A stretch of DNA of 64,000 nucleotides from Pontiella desulfatans (GCF_900890425.1 NZ_CAAHFG010000002.1:186001-250000), one strand, 5' to 3'. Shown: positions 25,291-33,938, counted from the first letter of the stretch. The notes: generated from the letters alone by a model not told the origin. Numbers and translations: made by a program.

Positions 25291-26066
25291 AAGCGGTAAT
25301 CTTGGCAGGTGGATATGGTACGCGGATCAGCGAGGAAAGCTCGGTGCGACCGAAGCCGATGGTGGAGATCGGGCCGGAGCCGATCCTCTGGCATATCATG
25401 AAGATCTATGCCGCGCACGGCATCACCGATTTCATTGTGGCCTGCGGCTACAAGGGCAACATGATCAAGGAATATTTTTCCAAGATGTTCATCAACGAGT
25501 CGGATGTGACGTTTGATCTCGTGGGCAACACGCTGGAAGTCCACCATTCCCGGGTTGAGCCTTGGCGGGTCACCTGCGTGGATACCGGGGAGAAAAGCAT
25601 GACGGGCGGGCGGTTGCGGCGTGTCCGGCAGTATCTGGACGAGGAAACCTTCTGCATGACCTATGGCGATGGGGTGTGCGATATCAATATCACGAACGAG
25701 CTGGCCTTCCACAAGCGGTCGGGGCTGCTCGCCACCATGGGCGCCATCAGGCCGCCGGGACGCTTCGGCGCATTCACCCTGGAGCCGGGCGAACAAACCG
25801 TGTCCGACTTTTGCGAGAAGCCCGACGGCGATGGCGCGTGGATCAACGGTGGTTTCTTTGTGCTGGAGCCGGGGGTGTTCGGCTATATTCCCGACGACCA
25901 GACCTCGTGGGAGCTGGAGCCGTTGCAGGGCTTGGCCCACGATGGCCAGCTCGGCGCGTTCCGCCACTCCGGCTTCTGGCAGCCGATGGATACGCTGCGC
26001 GACAAGCATGTGCTTGAGGAATTGTGGGAGTCCGGCGAAGCCCCCTGGAAAGTGTGGAACGATTAA
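25287..26066 (+). CDS. rfbF: Glucose-1-phosphate cytidylyltransferase
   Basis: A 259-residue nucleotidyltransferase making CDP-glucose from CTP and glucose 1-phosphate. [29 protein letters not shown] spans the nucleotide-binding loop and catalytic Lys; [20 protein letters not shown] and the [10 protein letters not shown] block match RfbF/DdhA closely, as does the length. The ATG at 25287 overlaps the previous stop. CDP-glucose normally feeds 3,6-dideoxyhexose or related branched-sugar pathways via CDP-glucose 4,6-dehydratase (RfbG), which is not in this window, so the remaining steps are elsewhere or the downstream methyltransferase and epimerase act on another product. Confidence 0.9.
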   Translation: MKAVILAGGYGTRISEESSVRPKPMVEIGPEPILWHIMKIYAAHGITDFIVACGYKGNMIKEYFSKMFINESDVTFDLVGNTLEVHHSRVEPWRVTCVDTGEKSMTGGRLRRVRQYLDEETFCMTYGDGVCDINITNELAFHKRSGLLATMGAIRPPGRFGAFTLEPGEQTVSDFCEKPDGDGAWINGGFFVLEPGVFGYIPDDQTSWELEPLQGLAHDGQLGAFRHSGFWQPMDTLRDKHVLEELWESGEAPWKVWND

Positions 26067-26088
26067 AAAACAAACCGAGGATCATAAG

Positions 26089-27021
26089 ATGGCAGTGAAA
26101 CTGCAAGAACCAGAATTTGTCTACATGAACGGCAAGCTGACGAAGTGGGCCGATGCCACGCTCCACATCGGTACCGAGGCCGTTACGCGGAGCCTGAACG
26201 TGTTCGAGGGGCTCAAGGGCTATTGGCAGAAGGACGGGAGCTTCGGCATCGTCTTCATGCGCCGCCACTACGAGCGCCTGTTGCGTTCCGCCAAGCTGAT
26301 GCACCTGCCATGCCCATGGAGCTACGGGGAATATGAATCCGCCGTCCACGAGCTGCTCGGTGCATTGCTGACCAAGGAGCAGGACATGTGGGCGCGCGTC
26401 ACCCTCTTCGGTGTCGAGGGCCACTGGGGGGTCGGCACAAAATCCGATATGGTCGTCACCGCATACAACCAGCGCAAGGAGCAGCCCGCGCCGATCAAGA
26501 TCGGCATCAGCACCTGGCAACGGAGCGGCGACAACGCGCTGCCGTATCGGGTGAAAGCGGGCGCCAACTACGAGGTCGGCCGTCTCGCCCGGATCGAGGG
26601 GGCGCGCCTGGGTTATTCCGATATGATTCTCTTGAACTCCGCCGGGCGCGTTTCCGAGGCCACGGCCTCGTGCGTGGTGATGGTGCGCGATGGCGTGGTC
26701 TACACCACGCCGCACTACGAAGGTTCGCTCGAAAGCGTCACCCTCGATTTTGTCGCGGAGATCGCCAAGTCGCTCGGCTATGAGTTCGTCGTCCGCCCGA
26801 TCGACCGCACCGAACTCATGATCGCCGACGAGCTGGCGCTGGTCGGCTCGCTTGCCGAGCTGGTGCCGGTGGAGGAGGTCGATGGTTTCCAGCTCAATCC
26901 CAACGGGAAAATCATTACGGCCATCCGTAAAAGGTTTTTCGCGATCGTCCGCGGTGAAGACAACTCCCTCGATGCCGAATTCTCCTTCGTCCCCAACGAC
27001 CAAATCCGCAGCTTGGATTAA
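26089..27021 (+). CDS. Class IV aminotransferase, branched-chain type
   Basis: A 310-residue PLP enzyme of the BCAT/D-amino-acid aminotransferase fold. The PLP Lys is in YRVKAGANYEVGRLA near residue 157, followed by DMILLNSAGRVSEATASCVVMV (the segment that differs between branched-chain and D-amino-acid enzymes) and VVYTTPHYEGSLESVTLD. A 22-base gap separates it from rfbF; start ATG at 26089 follows CCGAGGATCATAAG. Sugar aminotransferases in such loci are normally fold-type I, so this enzyme more likely handles an amino or keto acid, perhaps supplying a substrate for the three NRPS-like proteins. It could instead be an ordinary ilvE. Confidence 0.8.
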   Translation: MAVKLQEPEFVYMNGKLTKWADATLHIGTEAVTRSLNVFEGLKGYWQKDGSFGIVFMRRHYERLLRSAKLMHLPCPWSYGEYESAVHELLGALLTKEQDMWARVTLFGVEGHWGVGTKSDMVVTAYNQRKEQPAPIKIGISTWQRSGDNALPYRVKAGANYEVGRLARIEGARLGYSDMILLNSAGRVSEATASCVVMVRDGVVYTTPHYEGSLESVTLDFVAEIAKSLGYEFVVRPIDRTELMIADELALVGSLAELVPVEEVDGFQLNPNGKIITAIRKRFFAIVRGEDNSLDAEFSFVPNDQIRSLD

Positions 27022-27031
27022 ACAACGGATG

Positions 27032-27111
27032 ATTTTCACCACAGAGGACACAGAGGCACAGAGGAATATGCTCCGAGTCTCTGTGTCTCTAGCGAAGCGG
27101 GTGGTTAAAAA
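27032..27111 (+). repeat. Palindromic intergenic repeat, family A copy 1
   Basis: Imperfect inverted repeat ACCACAGAGGACACAGAGGC ... ending in GCGAAGCGGGTGGT. The same layout recurs at 46315-46400 and 60867-60974, and one arm is found inside the coding sequence at 41258-41310. It ends directly at the start of the DUF4910 gene, leaving that gene without an obvious ribosome-binding site. Repeats of this text are scattered between genes in many environmental genomes; the mechanism of spread is unknown. Confidence 0.75.
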
Positions 27112-27116
27112 TAGTC

Positions 27117-28406
27117 ATGTCAAAGGCAACTGAAATGGTGGATATGTTTGGTTTGGTGGAGCGGTTGTATCCGATCTGCCGCAGCATCACCGGCGACGGT
27201 GTGCGCGAGACGCTGCGGGTGGTCGGCGAACACATTCCGCTCGACCTCCACGAAGTACCCACCGGCTCGCCGGCGTTCGACTGGAAAGTGCCCGACGAAT
27301 GGAACATCCGCGATGGCTGGATCAAGAATCCGGCGGGTGAAAAGATCGTCGATTTCCAACAGCTCAACCTCCACGTGCTTAACTATTCCGAGCCGGTGCA
27401 CAAAACCGTTTCGCTTGAAGAACTAAAGCAACATGTTTTCACGCTGCCCGAACAGCCCGGCTGGGTTCCGTACCGCACCTCCTACCACAACCGTAACTGG
27501 GGCTTCTGCATGGCGCATCGCCAATTCGAGGCGTTGGGGGAGGGCGACTACGAGGTGTTCATCGACTCCTCCCTCGAACCGGGGTCGCTGACCTACGGCG
27601 AGCTGCTGGTTCCCGGTGCGTCGGAAAAGGAAGTGCTGTTTGTCACGCACGTCTGCCATCCGTCGCTCTGCAACGACAACCTAAGCGGCATCGCCGTCGC
27701 CACCGCGCTCGCGCAAAAGCTGGCGGCGATGGAAACCAACCAGTCATACCGCTTCCTGTTCCTGCCCGCCACCATTGGTGCCATCACCTGGCTCAGTCGC
27801 AACCAGGACAAGCTCGATCGCATCAAGCACGGCCTCGTGCTTTGCCTGCTGGGCGACAACGGCAAATTCCACTACAAAAAGAGCCGCGACGGCAATGCCG
27901 GAATCGACCGCATCGTGCCGCGCGTCCTAAAGCAGTCTGTCAACGATTTTGAAACGATGGAGTTTTATCCCTACGGCTACGACGAACGCCAGTTTTGCTC
28001 CCCGGCCTTCGATCTGCCGGTCGGTCGCCTCAGCCGCGCCGTGCACGGCGAGTTTCCCGAATACCACTCCTCCGCCGACAACCTCGACTTCGTCAGCGAA
28101 GTCGCCATGCAGGAGTCGTTGGATGTGTTGCAACAGGTGGTCGAATCCATCGAAGGCGCGGAAACCTACATCAACCTCAAGCCCGAATGCGAACCGCAGC
28201 TCGGCCGCCGCGGCCTCTTCAAGCCCATCGGCGGGCAGGCCGAAACCAAGGACTACCAAATGGCCCTGCTCTGGATCCTTAGCCTCTCCGACGGCCACCA
28301 CTCCCTCGAAGACATCGCCGAACAATCCGGCCTAAGCCTGGACATCCTCCGCAAGGCCGTCGATGAACTGTTGAAAACCGATCTGTTGGCGCTTGCTTCT
28401 GCGTAG
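27117..28406 (+). CDS. DUF4910 aminopeptidase-like protein
   Basis: A 429-residue cytosolic protein of the DUF2172/DUF4910 group, found in polysaccharide loci. It has an M28-like zinc-peptidase core: VTHVCHPSLCNDNLSG near residues 175-190 supplies His and Asp ligands, and EFPEYHSSADNLDFV near residue 312 supplies a further His/Asp pair. The last 70 residues form a winged-helix (LLWILSLSDGHHSLEDIAEQSGLSLDILRKAVDELL). Start ATG at 27117 has no clear ribosome-binding site because repeat family A abuts it; Met at 27132 is an alternative. The substrate is unknown. Beside the aminoacyl-activating proteins, action on an amide-linked amino acid of the glycan is conceivable. Confidence 0.8.
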   Translation: MSKATEMVDMFGLVERLYPICRSITGDGVRETLRVVGEHIPLDLHEVPTGSPAFDWKVPDEWNIRDGWIKNPAGEKIVDFQQLNLHVLNYSEPVHKTVSLEELKQHVFTLPEQPGWVPYRTSYHNRNWGFCMAHRQFEALGEGDYEVFIDSSLEPGSLTYGELLVPGASEKEVLFVTHVCHPSLCNDNLSGIAVATALAQKLAAMETNQSYRFLFLPATIGAITWLSRNQDKLDRIKHGLVLCLLGDNGKFHYKKSRDGNAGIDRIVPRVLKQSVNDFETMEFYPYGYDERQFCSPAFDLPVGRLSRAVHGEFPEYHSSADNLDFVSEVAMQESLDVLQQVVESIEGAETYINLKPECEPQLGRRGLFKPIGGQAETKDYQMALLWILSLSDGHHSLEDIAEQSGLSLDILRKAVDELLKTDLLALASA

Positions 28407-28472
28407 GTTTCATATGAGGAGGCGAGATAAACCGAAAGCATTATTTTACAGGACTACCTCGCATTCGAGAAA

Positions 28473-28847
28473 ATGAAAATGTGGATACAACAACACGACT
28501 TCACATCTGAAGAAGTTGATGGGGCAACCAAAGAGCAGGCAAAGAAAGCTTTGGCAACATTTGATTGGCAGAGTGAAATTCTGAAAGAAAAAGAATCAAA
28601 AGAAGAAACATGTCCTTCAGGGCTCGGCCTTATTTCAGATTCAAATGAAATTCTCCACATTTGCCCGAGAGCATCAGAGTCGTGTTTAGTTCATTACCAT
28701 TACTCTACACAGAAGAAATTATTGGGATTTATTCCAGTGAAGAATCAAGGCAGCCATTTTGTTGAATCATGCTCAATCGCCAAAGCAATGGATTTGATCG
28801 ATCATCATTTTGATGGAAATCAGGAAGAAATACTTAAGATAAATTAA
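28473..28847 (+). CDS. Hypothetical protein, AT-rich insert
   Basis: A 124-residue soluble protein that I do not recognise. It has no signal peptide or membrane segment, three Cys residues (ETCPSGLG, HICPRASESCLVHYH) and an acidic/lysine-rich N-terminal third. It is much more AT-rich than the polysaccharide genes around it and begins the 28.4-30.1 kb insert that also carries toxin-antitoxin genes, so horizontal origin is likely. Two Met codons (28473 and 28479) could start it and neither has a good ribosome-binding site. Confidence 0.45.
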   Translation: MKMWIQQHDFTSEEVDGATKEQAKKALATFDWQSEILKEKESKEETCPSGLGLISDSNEILHICPRASESCLVHYHYSTQKKLLGFIPVKNQGSHFVESCSIAKAMDLIDHHFDGNQEEILKIN

Positions 28848-28923
28848 TTCACACACCATTAACCATGAGCAAGGTCTAAGGGCAGTCCGGTGAAATAATT
28901 CCGAAGGGAAAGGGAAGAAACAA

Positions 28924-28983
28924 ATGAAGTGCCACCATTGTAAAACCGAGTTGGAACATGTGTTCCTGGATCTGGGGTTTGCC
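28924..28983 (+). pseudogene. Duplicated 5' fragment of the methyltransferase gene
   Basis: Sixty bases identical to the first sixty coding bases (30148-30207) of the intact C-methyltransferase, encoding MKCHHCKTELEHVFLDLGFA up to its last codon. After 28983 similarity falls off quickly, though a short shared TTCGAATTC follows in both, so an older and longer match may have decayed. The fragment and the intact gene bracket the HicB-like and Phd/ParE genes, as expected if that segment was inserted by a recombination event that duplicated the gene start. Confidence 0.85.
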
Positions 28984-29043
28984 TCACATTCGAATTCATC
29001 TGTGACTTCCGATGCATTGCGCTGTAGGCGCAACACAATTTAG

Positions 29044-29126
29044 CCTTGGGCAACGCCCAAGGAACCAAAACCCGATGCAATAGGTCTTGTCCTGTAGGGA
29101 CAACACAAACGGAACCTTGTGTTGTC
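29044..29126. repeat. Paired hairpins upstream of hicB-like gene
   Basis: Two perfect inverted repeats: CCTTGGGC-AAC-GCCCAAGG (29044-29062, 8-bp stem) and GACAACACAA-N8-TTGTGTTGTC (29099-29126, 10-bp stem). They lie between the methyltransferase fragment and the HicB-like gene and could be transcription terminators, repeat elements or operator DNA. No T-run follows either stem on the + strand. Confidence 0.6.
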
Positions 29127-29154
29127 AGGTCAACTCCGTAATCGGAGATGCAGT

Positions 29155-29322
29155 ATGAGCAAAGAATTTAATGTGGTAATCGAACGGGATGAAGATGGAT
29201 ATTATGTTGCATCGGTTCCCGCATTGCGCGGATGCCACACGCAGGCCAAATCCCTTGACGTGCTTATGCGCCGTGTTCAGGAAGCCATTTCCCTGTGCCT
29301 TGAGGTCGAAAACCCCCTTTAA
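29155..29322 (+). CDS. Orphan HicB-like antitoxin domain protein
   Basis: A 55-residue protein matching the N-terminal fold of HicB antitoxins: FNVVIERDEDGYYVASVPALRGCHTQAKSL..., then RRVQEAISLCLEVE. Typical members are about 70 residues or more; this one ends right after the helix, so it may be a short member or 3'-truncated. No HicA-like toxin (small basic double-stranded-RNA-binding-domain protein) is found within the insert. ATG at 29155 is used. It sits upstream of a Phd/ParE pair in the AT-rich insert. Confidence 0.65.
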   Translation: MSKEFNVVIERDEDGYYVASVPALRGCHTQAKSLDVLMRRVQEAISLCLEVENPL

Positions 29323-29457
29323 TCTGAATATTCCGAAATTCAAAAAGGAAAGCAGGATTGGGCGCAGAAAGCTATCCGCCTCATATATATCCCAAATGCA
29401 GAATCGACAATTGTACATTATGTGATACGTTTTTGTGTACGCATAAGGAGTAAGACC

Positions 29458-29739
29458 ATGCAGAGATTGATTCTAGATCAAGATATTAAACCGATGTCTG
29501 AATTCAGAGCGCATACCGCCGCCTGCATTCAGCAAGTTCAGAAATCAAAGCGTCCTGTGGTGATTACACAACACGGTAAAAGTGCTGCTGTTTTGATTGA
29601 TGTTTCAGAATTTGAAGCCATGGCTCAACGGTTAGAGCTTTTAGAGGATATTGCCTTGGGAGAATCCATGATTGATGAAGGAAAAGGCGTTCCCCACGAC
29701 AAGGCCAAAGAAATGATTCTGAAGAGCATTCCCAGATGA
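29458..29739 (+). CDS. Phd/YefM-family antitoxin
   Basis: A 93-residue antitoxin. MSEFRAHTAACIQQVQKSKRPVVITQHGKSAAVLIDVSEFEAM is the Phd/YefM DNA-binding and dimerisation domain; the C-terminal third (EDIALGESMIDEGKGVPHDKAKEMIL) is the toxin-binding tail. ATG 29458 is preceded by AAGGAG. The stop overlaps the toxin start (ATGA), the usual translational coupling. It is expected to bind its own promoter; a GTACA...TGTAC inverted repeat spanning about 29413-29440 is a candidate operator. Confidence 0.9.
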   Translation: MQRLILDQDIKPMSEFRAHTAACIQQVQKSKRPVVITQHGKSAAVLIDVSEFEAMAQRLELLEDIALGESMIDEGKGVPHDKAKEMILKSIPR

Positions 29740-30053
29740 AGATCCAGTGGTCGCCCCTCTCAATTGATCGTATCAGTGAGATTTCAGACTACATTGCCCA
29801 AGATAGCCCCATGGCCGCAGAGCGTTGGGTACACGCAATTTTTGACAGGGTAGAACAGGTCAAAGATTTTTCAAAAAGCGGACAACCAGTCCCGGAAATA
29901 AACAGAAAAGACCTTCGGCAATTAGTCATTGCGAACTACCGAATCATTTATCGAATCGAGTCAACGATCATTTCCATTTTGACCGTTAGGCATTGTCGGC
30001 AAATTCTTCCAGATGAAGATATTGACAATGCGGGGGACGGGGGGAAGCCCTGA
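29736..30053 (+). CDS. RelE/ParE-family toxin
   Basis: A 105-residue toxin. IQWSPLSIDRISEISDYIAQDSPMAAERWVHAIFDRVEQL-like N-terminus, the middle motif SGQPVPEINRKDLRQLVIANYRIIYRIE and the final ISILTVRHCRQIL match ParE-type toxins, which typically act on DNA gyrase (RelE relatives cleave mRNA). It overlaps the Phd antitoxin by four bases. The pair probably stabilises the insert that interrupts the polysaccharide operon. Confidence 0.9.
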   Translation: MKIQWSPLSIDRISEISDYIAQDSPMAAERWVHAIFDRVEQVKDFSKSGQPVPEINRKDLRQLVIANYRIIYRIESTIISILTVRHCRQILPDEDIDNAGDGGKP

Positions 30054-30147
30054 ATGGAACTAGGTTAAGGCTTGTTTCCGCGGTTTGAATAGCCAATCGG
30101 ATCAAAATGTTCTGCATCGCCATCACAAATTTCATAGGAGAAACCGA

Positions 30148-31371
30148 ATGAAGTGCCACCATTGTAAAACCGAGTTGGAACATGTGTTCCTGGATCTGGG
30201 GTTTGCCCCGCCTTCGAATTCCTATTTGACCGCCGAGCAGCTGCGGCAGTCGGAAAAGACCTATCCGTTGAAACTGCTGGTCTGTGAGAATTGCTGGCTG
30301 GTGCAGACGGTGGACAACGAGAGCGGCGAGCAGTTGTTCCACGACGACTATGCCTATTTCTCTTCCGTTTCGAAAATGCTGCTCGACCATGCAAAAACCT
30401 ATTGCGGCATGATCACGGATCGGCTTGGCCTGACGGAGGAGAGCTATGTGGTTGAGGTGGCGTCGAACGACGGCTACCTGCTGCGCAATTTTGTGGAATC
30501 GGGCGTTCCCTGCCTGGGCATCGAGCCGACCGCCGGGACGGCGGAGGTGGCGGCGGGGTTGGGTATTCCGCAGCTCGGTGAATTTTTTGGCGAGGAGCTG
30601 GGCAAGCGCTTGGCCGCCGAGGGCAAGCAGGCCGACCTGATGATCGGCAACAATGTCTATGCCCACGTGCCGGACATCAACGATTTCACGCGCGGCTTCA
30701 AGCAGGCGCTCAAGCCGGAGGGCACGGTTACGCTGGAATTCCCGCACTTGCTTTCGACGATGGTGTTCAACCAGTTCGACACGGTCTACCACGAGCACTA
30801 TTCCTACCTCTCGCTCAACGCCGTGTCGAAAATTTTCGAAGCGGCGGGGTTGCGCGTCTACGACGTGGAGGAGATCCCGACGCACGGCGGAAGCCTGCGC
30901 GTCTACGGCTGCCACGCCGAAAGCTCCATCGAAACCTGCGGCAATGTTGCGGCCATCTTGCAGAAGGAGGCCGATGCCGGATTGACCGACATGGCGACCT
31001 ACCTGGCCTATCAGGCGCAAGTGGACAAGACGAAGGACGACATGGTGGCGTTTCTTATCGAACAGAAACGCGCGGGCAAGAAGGTGGCGGGCTACGGCGC
31101 GGCCGCCAAGGCCAGCACGTTGCTGAACTATGCCGGCGTGCGCCCCGATCTGTTGGCGTTCATTTCCGATGCCGCGCCATCGAAGCAAAACAAGTTTTTG
31201 CCGGGGTGCCACGTGCCGGTCTTGCCACCGGATGCATTGGTGGAGCACAAGCCCGACTGGGTGGTGGTCTTTGCCTGGAACATTGCCAAGGAAATCATGG
31301 AAACGCAGAGCCATGTGAAGGAATGGGGCGGCCGCTTCATTGTCTTCATCCCTGAACTGAAGGAACTGTGA
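30148..31371 (+). CDS. Sugar-nucleotide C-methyltransferase
   Basis: A 407-residue SAM-dependent methyltransferase of the NovU/EvaC/TylC3 type, which C-methylates keto-deoxysugar nucleotides. N-terminal zinc domain: Cys3, Cys6, Cys46 and Cys49. SAM motif I is VVEVASNDGYLLRNF near residues 100-114. A C-terminal domain (about 250-407) includes KKVAGYGAAAKASTLLNYAG and GGRFIVFIPEL. ATG 30148 is preceded by ATAGGAG. The 60-bp duplicate of its start at 28924 shows that the gene was once closer to upstream operon genes. Product likely a branched sugar in the surface polysaccharide. Confidence 0.85.
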   Translation: MKCHHCKTELEHVFLDLGFAPPSNSYLTAEQLRQSEKTYPLKLLVCENCWLVQTVDNESGEQLFHDDYAYFSSVSKMLLDHAKTYCGMITDRLGLTEESYVVEVASNDGYLLRNFVESGVPCLGIEPTAGTAEVAAGLGIPQLGEFFGEELGKRLAAEGKQADLMIGNNVYAHVPDINDFTRGFKQALKPEGTVTLEFPHLLSTMVFNQFDTVYHEHYSYLSLNAVSKIFEAAGLRVYDVEEIPTHGGSLRVYGCHAESSIETCGNVAAILQKEADAGLTDMATYLAYQAQVDKTKDDMVAFLIEQKRAGKKVAGYGAAAKASTLLNYAGVRPDLLAFISDAAPSKQNKFLPGCHVPVLPPDALVEHKPDWVVVFAWNIAKEIMETQSHVKEWGGRFIVFIPELKEL

Positions 31372-31378
31372 TGTTTGT

Positions 31379-31461
31379 AACCGCGAAAGAACGCAAGGAA
31401 CGTAAAGACTGGTTTCTGGTTGAAGTGAATCCTTGCGTTCTCTGCGTTCCTTCGCGGTTAA
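31379..31461 (+). repeat. Palindromic intergenic repeat, family B
   Basis: Inverted repeat with arms AACCGCGAAAGAACGCAAGG and its near-complement CCTTGCGTTCTCTGCGTTCC...TTCGCGGTTAA, fully occupying the gap between the methyltransferase and the epimerase. It can fold into a long hairpin in the transcript. This text is distinct from family A. Confidence 0.7.
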
Positions 31462-31488
31462 TCAATTTAAGTGGAGAGAGGTGTTGAG

Positions 31489-32601
31489 ATGAAAAATGCG
31501 ACGGACGTGATCCAGGCCGACCTGGACTATATTTGCGAAAAGCTGGTGGGCGACATGGATCGGCTTTCGGGGAAACGGCTGCTGGTGACCGGCGGCGCGG
31601 GTTTTCTGGGCTACTATTTGGTGCAGGCGCCGCTCCATTGGAACAAGCGCAACCCGGAAGCCGCACCGATCTCGGTGGTGGTGTGGGACAACTTCATGCG
31701 CGGCGTGCCGGAATGGCTGACGGCGCTGGAGTCCGATCCCCATCTTTCGACGCGCAAGTATGACGTGATCGATCCGCTTCCGGCCGATATGGGCGACTTT
31801 GATTTCATCATCCATGCCGCAACGATCGCGTCGCCGATCTACTACCGCCTGCATCCGATCGAAACGATGGATGCGAACATTACCGGCCTGCGCAACCTGC
31901 TCGACTATGCCATGGCGCAAAAAGCCAAGGGTACTCCGGTCGAGGCCTTCCTCTACTATTCAACCAGCGAGATCTACGGCGACCCTTCTCCGGAAAACAT
32001 TCCGACACCGGAAACCTACCGCGGCAATGTTTCCTGCACGGGGCCGCGCGCCTGCTACGACGAGGCGAAGCGCTACGGCGAAACGCTGGTCGTCAACTTT
32101 GCGCAGCAGCACGACCTCAATGTCCGGACGGCGCGCCCGTTCAACAACTATGGCCCCGGCCTGAAGATCACCGACCGCCGCGCGCTGCCGGACTTTGCGC
32201 GCAACGTGCTGGCCGGCGAGGACATTGTGCTGCTTTCCGACGGCGCGCCGACGCGCACGTTCTGCTATGTGGCCGATGCGGTGGTCGGGTACTACAAGGT
32301 GATGCTGCGCGGCCGCAACGGCGAGCCCTACAACATTGGTTTGGCCAAACCGGAAATCTCGATTCGCCAACTCGCCGAACAGGTGATTGAGATGTCGAAG
32401 GAACTCTTCGGCTACGAAGGCAAGTTGGTTTGCGAGGAGAGCGACGACAAGCACTACCTGACCGACAACCCGAACCGCCGTTGCCCAATCATCGACAAGG
32501 CGATGGCCGAGCTGGATTATGATCCGACCATCCAGCTGGAGGACGGGCTGCGCCGCAGTCTGCTGTGGTATGCCGACAACCGCGAAGCGGAGGATTTGTA
32601 A
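31489..32601 (+). CDS. NAD-dependent epimerase/decarboxylase, UDP-xylose synthase-like
   Basis: A 370-residue extended short-chain dehydrogenase. An N-terminal 25-residue extension precedes LLVTGGAGFLGYYLVQ; the catalytic pair is Tyr190/Lys194 in CYDEAKRYGE, and RPFNNYGPGLKITDRRALPDF matches UDP-glucuronate decarboxylase (UXS) and dTDP-glucose dehydratase relatives. A larger-than-usual loop follows the Rossmann motif (HWNKRNPEAAPISVVVW). ATG 31489 is used because the family-typical region and a purine-rich GGAGAGAGG precede it. It overlaps ugd by one base (TAATG), supporting a UDP-glucose to UDP-glucuronate to UDP-xylose route, though exact product is uncertain. Confidence 0.8.
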   Translation: MKNATDVIQADLDYICEKLVGDMDRLSGKRLLVTGGAGFLGYYLVQAPLHWNKRNPEAAPISVVVWDNFMRGVPEWLTALESDPHLSTRKYDVIDPLPADMGDFDFIIHAATIASPIYYRLHPIETMDANITGLRNLLDYAMAQKAKGTPVEAFLYYSTSEIYGDPSPENIPTPETYRGNVSCTGPRACYDEAKRYGETLVVNFAQQHDLNVRTARPFNNYGPGLKITDRRALPDFARNVLAGEDIVLLSDGAPTRTFCYVADAVVGYYKVMLRGRNGEPYNIGLAKPEISIRQLAEQVIEMSKELFGYEGKLVCEESDDKHYLTDNPNRRCPIIDKAMAELDYDPTIQLEDGLRRSLLWYADNREAEDL

Positions 32602-33938
32602 TGAAGATTTCGGTGGTGGGAACGGGCTATGTTGGCCTCGTCTCCGGCGTTTGCCTGGCGGACGTGGGGCACGAGGTGGTCTGCATCGACAACAACGCGG
32701 CGAAGGTCGAACAGATCAACGCCGGCAAAAGCCCGATCTATGAGAAGGGGCTCGATGAGCTGTTGCAGAAGCACATCGGCACAACGTTGCTGGCTTCCAC
32801 CGATCTGTCGAAGGCGGTCGTTGAATCCGACCTGACGCTCATTGCCGTGGGTACGCCGTTCGATGGCGACCTGATCGACCTTCAATATGTAAAACAGGTT
32901 TCGAGGGAGATCGGCACCGCGTTGAAAAACAAGGACGGCTACCACGTGGTGGTCGTGAAAAGCACGGTGGTTCCGGGCACGACCGACGAGGTGGTGCTGC
33001 CGCTCCTTGAAGAGCATTCCGGCAAGAAGGCGGGCGCTGGTTTCGGGGTAGGCATGAACCCGGAGTTCCTGCGCGAGGGCGAGGCCATCGGCGACTTCCA
33101 GAATCCCGACCGCATCGTGCTCGGCGGCATCGACGATGCCACCCGCGCAAAACTGGCCGAGGTCTATGCGCCGTTCCCGGAGACCGACAAGGTGATGGTG
33201 AACAACAAGACGGCGGAGATGATCAAGTATGCCTCCAACTCGCTGCTGGCCACGCTCATCTCCTTCTCGAACGAGATTGGCAACCTCTGTTCTTCCATCG
33301 GTGGCATCGACGCGCTGGACGTGATGAACGGGGTGCACCTCGACAAACGCTTTTCGCCGATTCTCGAAACCGGCGAGCGCATCAAGCCGGTCATGACGAC
33401 CTACCTCGAAGCCGGGTGCGGTTTTGGCGGCAGCTGCTTCCCGAAGGATGTGAAGGCGCTGATTGCGCACGGTGTGAATGTCGGCGAGCCGATGAGCCTG
33501 CTCAAGTCGGTGATCGACATCAACAAACACCAGCCGATGCAGGTGATGGATCGGCTACGCAAGCACTTCCCGGAGCTGGAAGGAAAGAAGGTGGCCGTGC
33601 TTGGCCTGGCCTTCAAGCCGGGTACCGACGACATGCGCGAATCGCCCGCCATCCCGATCGTGAATGAGCTAGTCGCGGCCAAGGCCGTGGTGACGGCCTT
33701 CGACCCGGTGGCGCAGGAAGAGGCGCAGAAGATTTTCACCGAGGGCCGAGTCGTCTATTGCGACAGCATCGAGCAGACCGTTTCCGGAGTGGATGCCATC
33801 CTGTTGCTGACCCGTTGGCCGGAGTTTAAGGCGCTTCCCGAAATCCTGAAAGGGCAGGGCGCTTCGCCGCTGCTGGTGGATGGTCGCCGTTTGCTGCCCA
33901 AAGACTGCGTCGAGACCTACGAAGGCATCGGCATCTAG
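32601..33938 (+). CDS. ugd: UDP-glucose 6-dehydrogenase
   Basis: A 445-residue enzyme that oxidises UDP-glucose to UDP-glucuronate with two NAD. KISVVGTGYVGLVSGVCLAD is the N-terminal Rossmann motif; the catalytic Cys is Cys279 in GFGGSCFPKDVKAL; the C-terminal domain has VLGLAFKPGTDDMRESPAI. Length and motif order are standard. The start shares a base with the previous stop. Its product can feed the UXS-like enzyme just upstream and the epimerase at 14.6 kb. It is the last gene of the polysaccharide operon and is followed by a strong terminator. Confidence 0.95.
   Translation: MKISVVGTGYVGLVSGVCLADVGHEVVCIDNNAAKVEQINAGKSPIYEKGLDELLQKHIGTTLLASTDLSKAVVESDLTLIAVGTPFDGDLIDLQYVKQVSREIGTALKNKDGYHVVVVKSTVVPGTTDEVVLPLLEEHSGKKAGAGFGVGMNPEFLREGEAIGDFQNPDRIVLGGIDDATRAKLAEVYAPFPETDKVMVNNKTAEMIKYASNSLLATLISFSNEIGNLCSSIGGIDALDVMNGVHLDKRFSPILETGERIKPVMTTYLEAGCGFGGSCFPKDVKALIAHGVNVGEPMSLLKSVIDINKHQPMQVMDRLRKHFPELEGKKVAVLGLAFKPGTDDMRESPAIPIVNELVAAKAVVTAFDPVAQEEAQKIFTEGRVVYCDSIEQTVSGVDAILLLTRWPEFKALPEILKGQGASPLLVDGRRLLPKDCVETYEGIGI

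Noticed and set aside
29155-29322. Complete HicAB toxin-antitoxin pair
   Set aside because: Only a short HicB-like domain is present; no HicA-sized basic partner was found on either side.
25287-32601. Complete CDP-3,6-dideoxyhexose pathway
   Set aside because: RfbF is clear, but no CDP-glucose 4,6-dehydratase or dideoxygenase follows; the epimerase at 31489 has UXS-like motifs instead.
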